A stretch of DNA of 64,000 nucleotides from Carettochelys insculpta (GCF_033958435.1 NC_134160.1:16913001-16977000); one strand, 5' to 3'; positions 45,797-57,348 are shown, counted from the stretch's first letter. The notes: generated by a model from the sequence alone, not told the origin. A program made the numbers and translations.

Positions 45797-46000
45797 CCTA
45801 GAGCACTGAGACTGCTGACAGGGGAGAGGGAAGTCTCTGCTCTCCAGCCTTGGCTGGGAGCCAGCTGGCCTTTAGCTCACATGGTAGAGCTCAGGGCTAT
45901 AGCCCCTACGGTCGCAGGCTCATTCTCTCCTGTTCACAACCTGGGTGTGTCGGCCTTACACATGGGGGCTCATTCAGGATGAACTGTTGGCAGGTCTCTG
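45797..46000 (+). repeat. tRNA-derived SINE, copy 2, left arm of an inverted pair
   Basis: The tRNA-like part has a box A (TAGCTCACATGGTAGAGC, 45873-45890) and a box B-like GGTCGCAGGCTCATTC (about 45910). The head is preceded by GCACTGAG..GGGAGAGGGAAGTCTCTGCT. It is the inverted counterpart of 46038-46241. Confidence 0.65.
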
Positions 46001-46037
46001 CCTCTGGGGTTACATGTTCACCTCGCATCCCAAGCTT

Positions 46038-46241
46038 CTGAGACCTTCCAGCAGTTCATCCCAGATAAGCCCCCACTCGTAAGGCCGATGGACCTGGGTC
46101 GTCGGCCGGAGGGATTGGATCTGTGACCATAGGGGCTAAAGCCCCGTGCTCTACCACATGCAGTAAAGGCCAGCTGGCTCTCAGCCAAGAGTGTAGAGCA
46201 GAGACTTCCCTCTCCCTTGACTCAGTGCCTCTGGGGCTTAC
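46038..46241 (-). repeat. tRNA-derived SINE, copy 3, right arm of an inverted pair
   Basis: The reverse complement of 45797-46000 over almost its whole length. Shared blocks include AGTCTCTGCTCT, GCCAGCTGGCCTTTA, and GGCCTTAC near the centre. About 37 bases separate the arms. Confidence 0.65.
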
Positions 46242-47411
46242 GCTACAGTACCAGAACATTAAGGATGAGAACAAAGGAGGGGCTTGGTGCACATGTTTAG
46301 CCTAGTTCAAGTTTAACTGTCATGTTCTGAGTTCCATGTCCCACATGGAGAGCATGCTGGGAATGGGGTAGGGGAAGGAAAATCCCATGAAAAAAATGGA
46401 GTGAAAAATGGAGCCAGGTGAGTTAAGGGAGCGTGGAAAGTGCAGAGCAGAGGAAGAAAAAGTCTATGTCATGCTGACAAGGAAAAGTACGGGAAGGCGA
46501 CCGTAAGTGAGAGTGACTGATGTGTCTGGGGTGGATGCGGTGAAAGAGTAGTTGTTGGAGTGTGGTCACAAACGTGTCCTCTGATCCAGAGGAAGTCTAA
46601 GTAGCTATATCTTGACTTGTCTCTTGTTTCTTCCCTTTAGGGTTCCTGTCAAAGATCACACTGTTAACGCCTGAGTATTACTGCAACTTCAAGAAAATGA
46701 CTCAGTAGCTGCATCTCCAGAGGTAAGAGACTTGGAGGTCATTTAGATGGCCAGTTGTCTCACACGAGTCTATGGTGCTGTTCATAGTGATGGCTCTGTT
46801 TTGAGACATGTCACTACAGCTGTGCTCTAATGACATGGAAGGACTGTCTGGAGAGTGGAGTTTACAAAGACTTCAAGATGTGCAGCCATGTGGGGTCAAA
46901 CTGCAGGGCTTCTGCTCAGCCCATGTGCAGGAGAAGTGCTTCTGTCCAAACACAACAACATGGGTATTTAAGATTCTTGACTTTGTTACATTGGGGTTTG
47001 CAGTGTCTGCCACAATCTGATGTAGCTTTGCCTCCATTCTAGCTTTAATTTCCAGTTATTGGAACTTGTTATACCGTTCTTGGCTAGAGTAAAAACTACT
47101 GTAGCATCATCTATCTTTTTGCAGTAGAGATACTTGAACTGTGAGACAAGCCTGGGATCCCTGTAGGAATGAAAGTTTTGGTATCAGTTCCTGAAAAGGT
47201 TCAATTTTACAATGGAAATGAGGCAAGCTACCTTACATTTCCTCTGCTCAAAGGTCCGCAAAGCTACATGTGTCATGGAGACCTTTCAGTACGTAGCTTC
47301 ACTTATGGTACCAGTTTCTACTGATACAAATCTCTGCTCTTCAGCTTGCTCACAATTCCAGACAATTTTCGTGTCTTACCCATGAAAGCGCATTACTTAA
47401 TAAATAAAATT

Positions 47412-47482
47412 GTTAGTTTTTAAGGTGCTACAGGACTGCTTGTTTTGCAAGGATACAAACTAACACAGCTACCCCTCTGAGA
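47412..47482. repeat. Dispersed repeat fragment (ACTAACACAGCTACCCCTCTGA type)
   Basis: TTAGTTTTTAAGGTGCTACA then GATACAAACTAACACAGCTA and CCCCTCTGAGA, a short repeat phrase I recognise as widespread in turtles. A truncated copy is at 32031-32075. Its family is not determined. Confidence 0.5.
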
Positions 47483-48919
47483 CCAGCTCCAGGGGTATTT
47501 ACCAAATGTCTTGTAGTACTGTTAGCAGCCCTGACATAAGCAGGAATACACAGAGTGCATCCGTTCTTTCCTGGATAGATGCTGTACAAAACAAAGGGCT
47601 AGACCGCTTTGCACCCATGTGTCTGCACAGGTGGAAGTGTGGAGACCACTCATTCCCAGTGGAGCACTGGAGGGGTTGTGCATCCATCCATGAGAATAAC
47701 ATAAATTGCTTCTCCTTCGCTGCTCCTGCTGTAGTTGGTGGTGCACGTGTGTATGGGGGTGGGGGGAGTGAGTGGGGGCAGGGATAGAATGAGAAGGCAC
47801 AGCCTTGTCACCAGCTCTTTGAAGGCTCTCCTTTTTCCAAGTCCTTCCATGATGAGCAGCCCCTGCACAGCCATGTGGTGGACACAAGTGCCAACGTTTG
47901 TGTAGCTCTACATATGATGTTGCATGCAGTTATAGAATGAGCATGTTTGTACATTTACTAATTATTTGCATATGTGACCTCAAACCCAATTTTGTGGACA
48001 ACACACCCTGTTCCGAGCAATGACTGGCCTTAGTATGTCACAGAACTTCTCCTCTCTGGCTGAGGGTGGGCTGTGTGGATTGGTGGGTGGGTGAATGATG
48101 AGGGGCATGGTGGCTGGGTCAGGGATGGTGCTTGGATGTCTGGGGCCAGGTTGGGTGAGTGCTGGAAGGCATCTGAGTTGATGTTTGGGTATTGCCGGGG
48201 CCATGTGGGTGCTGGACAAAGTGGAGTGATGAGTAGCAGCTGAGAGCTGTGTGAAGGTAGGAGCTTGTTGTCCAGTAGGTAAACTGGGAGCTGAGGGAAT
48301 TTCTGGGAGGTAAAATGGGCTGAGCTGAGTTTTTCCCTGGTACTAGGTTAAACTAGGGGCTGCGGGGAATCTGGCTGTGTGTCTGATGGGCAGAAACCTG
48401 GAGTGGAAGCTGTCTGAGAGTGCTGAGTGGCTGGGTTCAGTGTTGGGTCCCTCCCCTGCCCTGCTGGTGACTGCCATCTCCTCCTCCTCCTCTGTGATCC
48501 AGAAGGTGGAACAGTGCTGGAGAGACAAAGGCGCTGCCAGCAGAGCGGACCCCACAACACCTTCTAGTGACATGCTGCCACAGTGGCACAAGTGCCATGC
48601 AGGCTGTGTGGCACGTAGCAGCCCTCTTTGGGATAAGCTTCTGCCTGCCCCTCCATTGCTATGCCAATGTGATGATCTGGGCCCCAGGTTCACGCCTCTG
48701 AAGTTGGTGGTGGAGAGACCAGGGTCCGAGGGAAACTTACTTCACAGCAGTCCAATCACATTCCATACGCTGGGCCCCAAGTTGTAGTAAAGTGCTGTCT
48801 ACATTGTTTTTCTGAGAACTTTACTGTTCTGAAAGTCACCGGCCTGCATCCAGATCTAAGAGCAGTAGGGGGGCTGAGAGTCCAGCTTTGTGGAGCAGAA
48901 ACAACCCTTTTCTCTCCCT
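47483..48919. other. Unassigned interval
   Basis: No supported gene. A G-rich stretch (GGGGGTGGGGGGAGTG, near 47755) and long overlapping frames on both strands (for example 48377-48787) are compositional. Confidence 0.35.
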
Positions 48920-49604
48920 GGCCGCGTCTACACGTGCACGCTACTTCGAAGTAGCGGCGCCAACTTCGAAATAGCGCCTGTCACGGCTACACGTGTTGGG
49001 TGCTATTTCGAAGTTGAAATCGACGTTAGGCGGCGAGACGTCGAAGTCGCTAACCCCATGAGGGGGTGGGAATAGCGCCCTACTTTGAAGTTGAACGTCG
49101 AAGTAGGGCACGTTTAGACGATGTGCGTCCCGCAACATCGAAATAGCAGGGTCCGCCATGGCGGCCATCGGCTGAGGGGTTGAGAGACGCTCTCTCTCCA
49201 GCCCCTGTGGGGCTCTATGGTCACCATGTGCAGCAGCCCTTAGCCCAGGTCTTCTGGCTGCTGCTGCTGCTGCAGCTGGGGATCCATGCTGCATGCGCAG
49301 GGTCTGCAACCAGTTGTCGGCTCTGTGGATCTTGTGTTGTTTAGTGCAGCTGTGTGTGGGAGGGGCCCTTTAAGGGAGCGGCTTGCTGTTGAGTCCGCCC
49401 TGTGACCCTGTCTGCAGCTGTTCCTGGCACCCTTATTTCGATGTGTGCTACTTTGGTGTGTAGACGTTCCCTCGCAGCACCTGTTTCGATGTGGTGCTGC
49501 CCAACGTCGGAGTTGAACGTCGACGTTTCCAGCCCTGGAGGATCTGTAGACGTTATTCATCGAAATAGACTATTTCAATGTAGCGTGCATATGTAGACGT
49601 AGCC
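48920..49604. mobile_element. TIR element family A, copy 3 (685 bp)
   Basis: Starts GGCCGCGTCTACACGTGC and ends in the inverted motif, flanked by CCT on both sides (48917-48919, 49605-49607). Minus-strand frames 48941-49309 (122 codons) and 49240-49560 (106 codons) are open. It lacks one palindromic block near its right end that copies 1, 2 and 4 carry. Confidence 0.85.
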
Positions 49605-49654
49605 CCTCTGAGCAGAGAAACTGGCATTTTTGTAAGCAAAGGAAAGCTAGTGGG

Positions 49655-49855
49655 GTGTAATGGAAAGAGCAAAGGCCTCAGGGCGGCAAAGGTCTCTTTT
49701 TGGCTCTTGAGCTGATTCATTGTCCTCGGGCAAATTATTGGTGAGCTTCAAGGTTCGGTTGTCCCATCTGTAAAACAGGGACAATACTGGTCTGACTCCC
49801 AGAGAGTTTGTGAAAAGGAATTAATGTTTATGAAGCTCTTGTCAATTGTCACATG
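49655..49855 (+). repeat. MIR SINE
   Basis: GTGTAATGGAAAGAGCAAAG, GGGCAAATTATTG, CCCATCTGTAAAACAGGGAC and AATACTGGTCTGACTCCCAG, AGGAATTAATGTTTATGAAG follow the MIR order from tRNA-like head to 3' end. Confidence 0.65.
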
Positions 49856-50831
49856 GAAGAGCCGTGCAGAGCCAAGCCACAAGCGCCTTGTATGATAGCA
49901 TGATCTGCAGGGTGGGTCTTTGTGCTGAATTCAAATCACTTAGCTCATATGAGAGAGATCAACTGAATCCTTGCATGTGAAACCCTCTTGAGGACTTCCC
50001 CTGGGGATGTATGGCTTTAGCTGTCAAGTTATGTGTCCCTTGGCAATTTACAGCAGTCCTTGGAGTCAGGCTATTGGATAGAACTCTGCTGTCACTGCTG
50101 AGAGGAGATGACACTGGCTGGGCAGCAAGGCAGCATTTTCTGTTGGGTTCCTGAGTGAGAATGCCACTGGGGGAGGAAGACATGCAGCCTGTCTATGGCG
50201 GCGTCTGCAGAAGAGGAAGTGAAAGCAGCAGCCTTTCTTGGAGAGACACACTGGCCTGGAAATAATGTGACTGTGGTCAGAGCAAGACTGCTGTTTCCCC
50301 AAGCAGCAGGGCAGCCTCACTCAGTGCTGTTAGTGACTGAAGCACAAAGTCCCCTTGTCTCGTCAATGAACGTTAATTGAAGCCTGCAGATTTTTCACCC
50401 TGGAAGCAGCAGGTGCACCCCTCTAGTGCAAGTTCCTCGGCTGACACCTCTGGTTCCAGTGGAGCTTGTCCTCCCTGCATCAGTGACCTTTAGTTTAACA
50501 AGTGGCTAAGACTGCTGTATTCCTTGAGTCTGGTCTGGACTCAGAAGTCAGTTCCGAAAGTTAACAGAATAGTGCATTTCTCTGCTGCTCTATTCAGCCA
50601 CACTCTGTCTAGCCATCCACCTCCCCAGCTCCCTCTTTTTCTTCAGTCTTGCTTGTGTTTTTGGTGGGAGGCCAGGAGCTGAGTAAGGAGTATGGGACAA
50701 CTGGGGAAAGAAACAAAGGGCTCTGAAAAACTTACAAGTGTTTGTAAACAGCTGCACTTCATCCAAGTCCCTGACCTGCATGCTGGCCTCTGGCATAACA
50801 ATGAATGTTACGCACTCCCTCATCGTGCACA
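49856..50831. other. Unassigned interval
   Basis: No gene or repeat supported. A short frame at 50195-50380 begins with a reasonable start context but encodes no known domain. Confidence 0.35.
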
Positions 50832-51075
50832 CAATGGTATAGAAAATTTTTTTCCAAACTTTTGACGCCACAAAACGCCAAACAATAATATTTTTTTAAT
50901 GTGGAACGCCTACGAAAGTTTTCTTCCCAAATGGCAGTAAAACCAAAATGAGGTAATTTAATAAGTTCTCATAGGAAAGCAGTAAGATTTCAAGAGAGAG
51001 TCAGATGCTCGTGGCACACCTGCCAGATGCTCATGGAACACCAGTGTTCCATGGAACGAAGTTTAAGAAATACTG
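50832..51075 (-). mobile_element. hAT-type non-autonomous element, copy 1
   Basis: On the minus strand it begins CAGTATTTCTTAAACTTCG and ends with a CAATG-type inverted terminus at 50832. Internal phrases (TGGAACACCAGTGTTCCATG; GTTTGGCGTTTTGTGGCG on the minus strand) match the copy at 56312-57348. The 8-bp flanks are not clearly identical, so the exact limits are tentative. Confidence 0.6.
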
Positions 51076-53645
51076 GTGTGGAGCAGCCCGCTGAATGTAA
51101 CAGAGAATATGCCCTATTTCACAGAGAGGCTCCACCCATCCGTTTCCAGCCATTCCCTTTGTACTCCGCTCATCCCTATGGCAGCGGAGCACTTCAGTCC
51201 GATCATCTCTTGAGTCAAGCAGCTCTGAAAAAGGAGAGGGCGGGGATCTAAAAGGAGACATTCTCTCAGCTCTGCTGGGTTTTTGGGGGGCAAGGGACAG
51301 GGGTTGACTTGCTGCCTGGGGAACAAGCACCATATCACACAATAGAACCTAGGACACAGACAAGGGGGACTGGACAATAACAGCAGAATCCACTCTTGGG
51401 TAACATACTCTGTCCCTGGGAAGGAAGATAAAAGGAGTGGCCTCTTCTTGCGCTGGGAGGTAGACTGGGGGAGCAGGTACAGCTGAACATCAGCAAAAGA
51501 GAGAGGTAGAGGCTAAGGAAGAAGGGCAGGGATGAAGGAGAGACCCTGTGTCCTATCCACACCAGAGTCCTTGGCTCTTTCTGTTTGAGATGGAGGTAAA
51601 TGACACAGCAGAGCTAGGAGAGATGCAGGTGGGGATGATGGTGCAGTTGTGGAGAAGTCAGCAGCAGCTGACACATGAGGAAGTGCTGCGGGGCGGAAGC
51701 AGGAGAGGCAGATGCTGAAATTGTGCAAGCAAATGTAGTGCAAGGAGCAGCCCAGCCTTGGCAGGGGATGAAGCAGATGGCAGCCAATAGCTCTTCCCCG
51801 TCTAGGATTATGTGATCAGGCAGATGCTGAAGTCTTGGCAGAATGTGCAAGGGAAGCTGTAAGAGTCGCTCCTCCCCTGCCTCCCACTCATCAGATTCAG
51901 CAGCAAATTTAACTTCCTTCTCCAAGATCCTAATGCTGGTAAATCTGCAGTAGTGCAAGCATCTGCTCCAGCGCTGCCTCTCTGTCTCATGAGTCCTCGC
52001 TGTCTGCTCCAGTGTTGCAGGAAGTCTGAAACATATGTCATTAAGGAAATTGATTGTGGGATTCTGCCTGGACAGAGGAGCAGCACTAGTCCGCTTAGAG
52101 GGCATGAACTGTGTCTACTGACGTGGAACCAGTGGTGAGGGTTTAGACCCTGGAAATATACCTATAAACGTGGCTGCGAAAGCAAGTTGTCAAGGGAAGT
52201 TACATAATTACAGCAGCTCAAACATATGGACTGAAAGCCTGGCTCGAAGGGTTGGTGGCAAGCACTGCACTGTCTGGAAGTGTGCTTCCACCTTACTCAG
52301 CAGGGCTGCCCCCTACGGCTTCTCACTCTCGGGAGAAAATACATTTTGGATGCTTCCCTCCTGTTAGCCTTGCAGAGCCAACTCAGTTCTCGGGGCAGGA
52401 GCTGGAGCATCTCTTCCCTCGTGTAGCAACAGAAGGCTTCAAGTTTGAATCCATCAAATCTGTGCTAACCCAGCAAAGAGATGAGGATCACAGGTGTCAC
52501 TGTGAGCATAGTTTCCCTGGCCTTTTTTTACGACTGTTGATGATGTGCAAGAAGGAAAGATTCAGCCTGATTCTCTGGTCCCCAGGGAATTAGTGGCTCT
52601 AGCAGACTTAAACACAGAACTTTTCCTTTTTCACTTGCAATCGGAGCACATCTGAGTTGAAGGCCTGCAGCCACGCAATACCATTCTTACAGCCCGTTTT
52701 CAGAACAGGAATCATTTTTTTTAAAAATCTCCCTAAAGTCCAGCCCTGCTGTGATCACTGGATCAGGCCTCACTGTGATGTCCCAGCGTGCACTGCCCCA
52801 GCCTATGTGAGGAAGTTGGTTATGTCCTATTTGAAAATATAGAAAGTAGTTTTTCAAATATTTTGTCGTGATGATTTTCCATTTCAATGGGCAGAACATA
52901 GCAACCTCTTCTTCAAACTGTGCACTTGCCTGCAGATTACACGGGAGACTTGCCCTGTTGACTGGTTCTGGGCTTCAGTAGCAGTCCACGGTGGCTGTAA
53001 CATCACCAGTGTACTGCCTGCTGGGATGACACATCAGATCAGAAATCACCAATGGGGCAGAAACACACCTTAGGGGTTTTAGGCAGTCAGCACACACAGG
53101 TAAGGTGGCATGAATTTGGGGATTTACCTTTGAAAAGAAGTTTGAAGGTGAATCTGACAAACGGTGCAGAGGCTTCTACCATAGCAGTAGAAAGTAAAGG
53201 GCCAGATTGACTTGAGTGTTAACATAGGGTCACACTCATTGCTAGCTAACTCTTTAAGCTCCTGATGGCAGACTGGTGTAGAAGGAAGCTGGAGGCTGTT
53301 GTTCTGCAAAGCCATTGTGCTTCACAAACATCATCTTGGGTTTCTGTGGGGGGAAGAGAGTGTCTAGACAGAGGCTTTTGAACCTGCAGTTCTGTGACAA
53401 AAGTTAAGTCATGGAGAAATCAGAAAATAGTATCTCTACCTACCAGGTCATGGCTAGTGCCTAGTCCTGACTGAACGAGCACTGGGCCAGCTCAGCTTGC
53501 AGAGATGCTCAGAAACAACTGGAGGAGGAGCTCCTTTGCACAATGCCCTTGACTCGGCTGGGCAACACCCTCAGGGATAATGTGACTGGGCCAAACCCTG
53601 TGCTGGGGTCTTGGGCTTTCTTATCTTACTCGTTATGAGCACCAT
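51076..53645. other. Unassigned interval
   Basis: No supported gene. The minus-strand frame 51614-52105 (163 codons) overlaps another minus frame and carries no domain I can recognise. Confidence 0.35.
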
Positions 53646-54456
53646 CACAGACTCACGGGGCCTGTGCTTTTTCAGCTCCATATGGTCCCTGGGAAGACTC
53701 CCTTCTAATAGATCATCCTTCTTCAGGAGTCCTGCTCTGTCTCGTGGGCTAAGCACTGGTGGGCTCTTCTGCCTCCTGGAACGGCACGTCTCTGAGGCTT
53801 TAGTATTCCTGTCACAATCTGTGATCCCCCTAAGGCTCTCGGCTTGCTCTGGACCCCCCCCCCCCCAGCCTCCACAGCACGGGAGCAACGCAACCCCGAT
53901 ATCTAGCCTGCAATGACTCTCAGCCAGCATAAAACCAGAAGGGTTCATTCAACGTCTGAACCCAGCACAGGTAGTTCTCAGGGCCTCCAGCCTAGAAAGC
54001 CTCAACACTCTCCAGCTGGGTCTGTCCCAGGCCAGGTGGGCCCAACCCCTCTTTCTTCCCAGTCCAGACATGACCTCCTCACTCTGACCACCCTGTACCA
54101 GCTTCCCAACAGCCCCTCCTCCAGCTTTTGTCTTTTCTGGGCAAACAGATCACCTGGGCCATATGTCTTCCATCCTTTGTTCATTGGCCAAAACCCTCTG
54201 GCCAGTTCACCATGGTTCTCTAAAGTCAGCCCATTGGCTGTCCACTGGCCAAAACCAACTGGCTTGAAAGATGGAATGGGCCTCCAAGTTATGGGTTGCT
54301 AAATTCCACCCTGTCCAGGTCATTGCCCAGGCTGCCAGACAAGGTCACACCTGGCCCTGTGCAACAACACCATCCCCCATGCAGCATGTAGGGGAAACTG
54401 AGGCACACAACACTACAAAGCATCAAGAAAATTCCCCACTTTATCTCAGACTTGTC
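53646..54456 (-). mobile_element. Probable solo LTR of an endogenous retrovirus, degraded
   Basis: Read on the minus strand, the ~0.8-kb segment follows the order of a turtle LTR family I recognise. The U3 start carries TGTGCCTCAGTTTCCCC (reverse of 54390-54410). A degraded poly(A) signal region follows (AATGAACCCTTCTGG, expected AATAAACC), then TGGCTGAGAGTCAT, and it ends near a GGGACTCTGTGA-like block (53646). No internal retroviral genes flank it, so it would be a solo LTR. The target duplication and exact TG..CA ends could not be fixed, and the family recall was not checked by a search. Confidence 0.5.
53854..53866. repeat. Poly(C) run of 13
   Basis: A run of about 13 C within the probable LTR; read on the minus strand it is a G-run inside the LTR 3' part. 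Confidence 0.9.
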
Positions 54457-55590
54457 CACTAATCCTTGGGGAGAAAACCTTGTTGACTGATAATGTTTTC
54501 CTGCCCTGTCCTGCAAATTCCTTTGTGCTATTCAAAGAGAAGAGAGCTAGAACCCCTGCTTCTAGTGCAGTGAGTCCAGATGACAGAAATATCTACTGGG
54601 GATCAATGTAAAAATCTGAAGAGCTCTGCAGGTTAAGCATTCCCAGTCCTGGCTGTTGCTTTGCTTTTGAGGTCCTTGGCCTGTGTGCTCAGTGGTGAGC
54701 CCTCTTTTGCTATGGGGACACTTTGGAATACATCAGCCATCAGAGCCAGGTTGAGATCACATCCAGATATTATATCTGTAGATACCTCTGGGGGTCAGGA
54801 AATTAAAGAGCAGGAAGAATTAAAAATCCTTGAAACCAAACTTACTTTCATTGCAGTGGACTTGGTTTTATCACATTTTTCATTTTTCCTGGGGTCTGTA
54901 GCCAGGCTTCCTGTAGAATAAATGCAGCCAGTTGCTAAATGTTTCTATGAGTAACAGTGTAACTGCTGAAACTGGCACACGGCCTGGAAGGAGAGCTAAT
55001 TAATTAATTTGAGGTGTGCTGGGATTAAACTTTACTACACTTTGGATCCCAAGGAGAGGAGATTAAATGTAAGCAAAAGGGGAATGGGCAGGAAGAGCTT
55101 GTATGATGCATTGCTGCTTTATCAGTATTGATTAACTCCGGGTGGTGATCTCAGCCTTGGACAAGATGCAAAAGAAGCTGTGGTCCTTGCTTGCAAGGAT
55201 CTAAGCTACTGCAAGTATATCGCAGGATCTGAGCTACCTCCAGTCCTTTGCCAGTAACTTCCTGCCTTGTCCCTTGCACCTCCTGCAACCAGCCACAAGC
55301 ACCTCTTCCTGCTCACAGTCCCTGCCAATGCATGGAACTCCTTCTGGCCCTGCATCTCCTTTTATACAAGCTTTAATTAGCTATTTCCCTGAACCCTCTT
55401 TACAATTGGTTCCATCCCACTCAGCTATTCTAGACAGCTTGGAGGACCCATCTCTACTTCTCTTTTCTGGGGTAGGATATGGTAGGACTCTGAGGCCTCC
55501 ATTAGGGGGACCTCCGGAGCTAATACACACTGGCACAGGTGTAAACTCCCTACAAAGGGTTTTGGGAATGCAAATTTATTATATTAATTT
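54457..55590. other. Unassigned interval
   Basis: No gene or repeat supported. Confidence 0.35.
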
Positions 55591-55665
55591 TTCACATAGT
55601 TGCACCTTAATTTCAGTAAAGCTTTTGATACAATTCCCCTGCATGACATTCTCATGAGCAGGACA
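55591..55665 (+). mobile_element. CR1 RT fragment (upstream part of a split copy)
   Basis: Encodes LNFSKAFDTI and a DILMS-like continuation, the CR1 RT palm start. The downstream RT part begins at about 57360. About 1.7 kb of other repeats lies between, so the two may be one copy split by insertions. Confidence 0.45.
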
Positions 55666-55729
55666 CTACCTAATTCACAGTCCATTTTGGTCAACTTCAT
55701 GGTCATAGGCTTTTAAAAATTGTACATTT

Positions 55730-56275
55730 CCTTATTTCCGGGATATTGGTAGGGTGGGGAGGGTGTAGTACTACTAGCCTTCTGTGCTGTTGCTTGTGGC
55801 GATGCTGCCTTCAGATCTGAGCAGCTGGAGAGTGGCAGCTGTTGGGGTGTGATACAGTATCACCAACCTTAGGTAGGCACTGCTACCTGCAGAGCTGAGC
55901 CCTCAGTCAGCACCTCCAATATCTGGCCACTCAGCTTTGAAGGCAGCAATGCAGTAGAAAGGGCAGAATGGTATGGTCTTGCCCCCAACTTCTCCGTTGT
56001 TAGTGCTGGTGCTACCTTCAGATGGGTGCCCATTCAATAGCTATCATTCTCCAGCCACAACACAGAAGAAAGGGTGGCAAGACCCAGACCCCCCTCATAT
56101 AACTTGTGATCCCCTCTGGCAACTGCCTTTTGGCTCAGGACCCCCAGTTTGTGAACTGCTGGTCTCTCCTGTGAAATATGTACACTACTGGGTAAAAACA
56201 CACCAAATATCAGATTTCATGGTTTGTGATGCATTTTTCGTGGCTGTGAATTCGGTGGGGCCCTACTTATAAGCA
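55730..56275. mobile_element. Dispersed repeat ending GTGGGGCCCTAC
   Basis: The right half carries GGACCCCCAGTTTGTGAACTG, CTGGTCTCTCCTGTGAAATA, GATTTCATGGTTTGTGATGC and GCTGTGAATTCGGTGGGGCC. I recognise this series as an abundant turtle repeat whose ends read GGGCCCTACCAAATTCA when inverted. The left terminus is not clear. The class is probably a non-autonomous DNA transposon. Confidence 0.5.
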
Positions 56276-56311
56276 GATCGAGTCTTTACTCCATAAGGAG
56301 TCGGTCTAGAT

Positions 56312-57348
56312 CAGCGTTTCTTAAACTGGTGTTCCATGAACAACTTGCAAGCATGCCATGGCAGCGTAGCGACTAGCAACAACGTGTATGTGGTGTGTGT
56401 ATATATTTCCTGTTATTAAAACCGGATAAAATGCTACTTCTTCATTGCTGTGATACCTGATTCAATTGTTTCATTTTGTTTTCCTGTATATGTTGCTGTT
56501 TGTTTCTTATTGTTGTGTATGGTTTTTTTTTGTTTTGGTCTGACAACAATTTTTTAAGAACATTTTCATAAGCCGTGTCTACACGTGCACGCTACTTCGA
56601 AGTAGCGGCACTAACTTTGAAATAGCGCCCGTTACGGCTACACGTGTTGGGCGCTATTTCGATGTTAACATCGACGTTAGGCGGCGAGACGTCGAAGCCG
56701 CTAACTCCATGAGGGGATGGGAATAGCGCCCTACTTCGAAGTTGAACATCGAAGTAGGGCACATGTAGCCGATCCGCGTCCCGCAACATCGAAATAGCGG
56801 GGTCCGCCATGGCGGCCATCAGCTGAGGGGTTGAGATACGCTCTCTCTCCAGCCCCTGCGGGGCTCTATGATCACTGTGTGCAGCAGCCCTTAGCCCAGG
56901 TCTTCTGGCTGCTGCTGCTGCTGCAGCTGGGGCTCCATGCTGCAGGCACAGGGTCTGCAACCAGTTGTCGGCTCTGTGGATCTTGTGCTGTTTAGTGCAA
57001 GTGTGTGTGGGAGGGGCCCTTTAAGGGAGCGGCTTGCTGTTGAGTCCGCCCTGTGACCCTGTCTGCAGCTGTGCCTGGCACCCTTATTTCGATGTGTGCT
57101 ACTTTGGCGTGTAGACGTTCCCTCGCAGCGCCTATTTCGATGTGGTGCTGCGCAACGTCGATGTTGAACGTCGACGTTGCCAGCCCTGGAGGACGTGTAG
57201 ACGTTATTCATCGAAATAGCCTATTTTGATGTCGCTACATCGAAATAAGCTACTTCGATGTAGGCTTCACGTGTAGACGTAGCCATGATGTTCTACATAA
57301 AAAATATTGTTTGGTGTTCCATGGTCTCAAAAAGTTTAGGAAACATTG
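56312..57348. mobile_element. hAT-type non-autonomous element, copy 2, carrying TIR element A copy 4
   Basis: The ends are CAGCGTTTCTTAAACT and, inverted, CAATGTTTCCTAAACT (13 of 16 identical). The flanks are a perfect 8-bp duplication, GTCTAGAT at 56304-56311 and 57349-57356. An 8-bp duplication with CAG/CAA-type termini is the hallmark of hAT transposons. Without the inserted family A element (56571-57284) it is about 323 bp, too small for a transposase, and none is encoded. Confidence 0.85.
56571..57284. mobile_element. TIR element family A, copy 4 (714 bp), nested in a hAT element
   Basis: Starts AGCCGTGTCTACACGTGC and ends GCTTCACGTGTAGACGTAGCC in the inverted motif. The flanks ATA and ATG do not match perfectly. 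Minus-strand frames 56592-56960 (122 codons) and 56891-57211 (106 codons) are open. Confidence 0.85.

Noticed and set aside
45868..45930. Possible tRNA gene
   Set aside because: It is part of a dispersed SINE that occurs three times in the window.
48343..48787. Overlapping long frames on both strands
   Set aside because: Frames are open in several registers at once, a sign of GC-rich composition rather than coding.
51614..52105. Minus-strand open frame of 163 codons
   Set aside because: No domain is recognised, it overlaps another long minus frame, and it has a purine/pyrimidine-skewed, C-rich composition. It is treated as chance.
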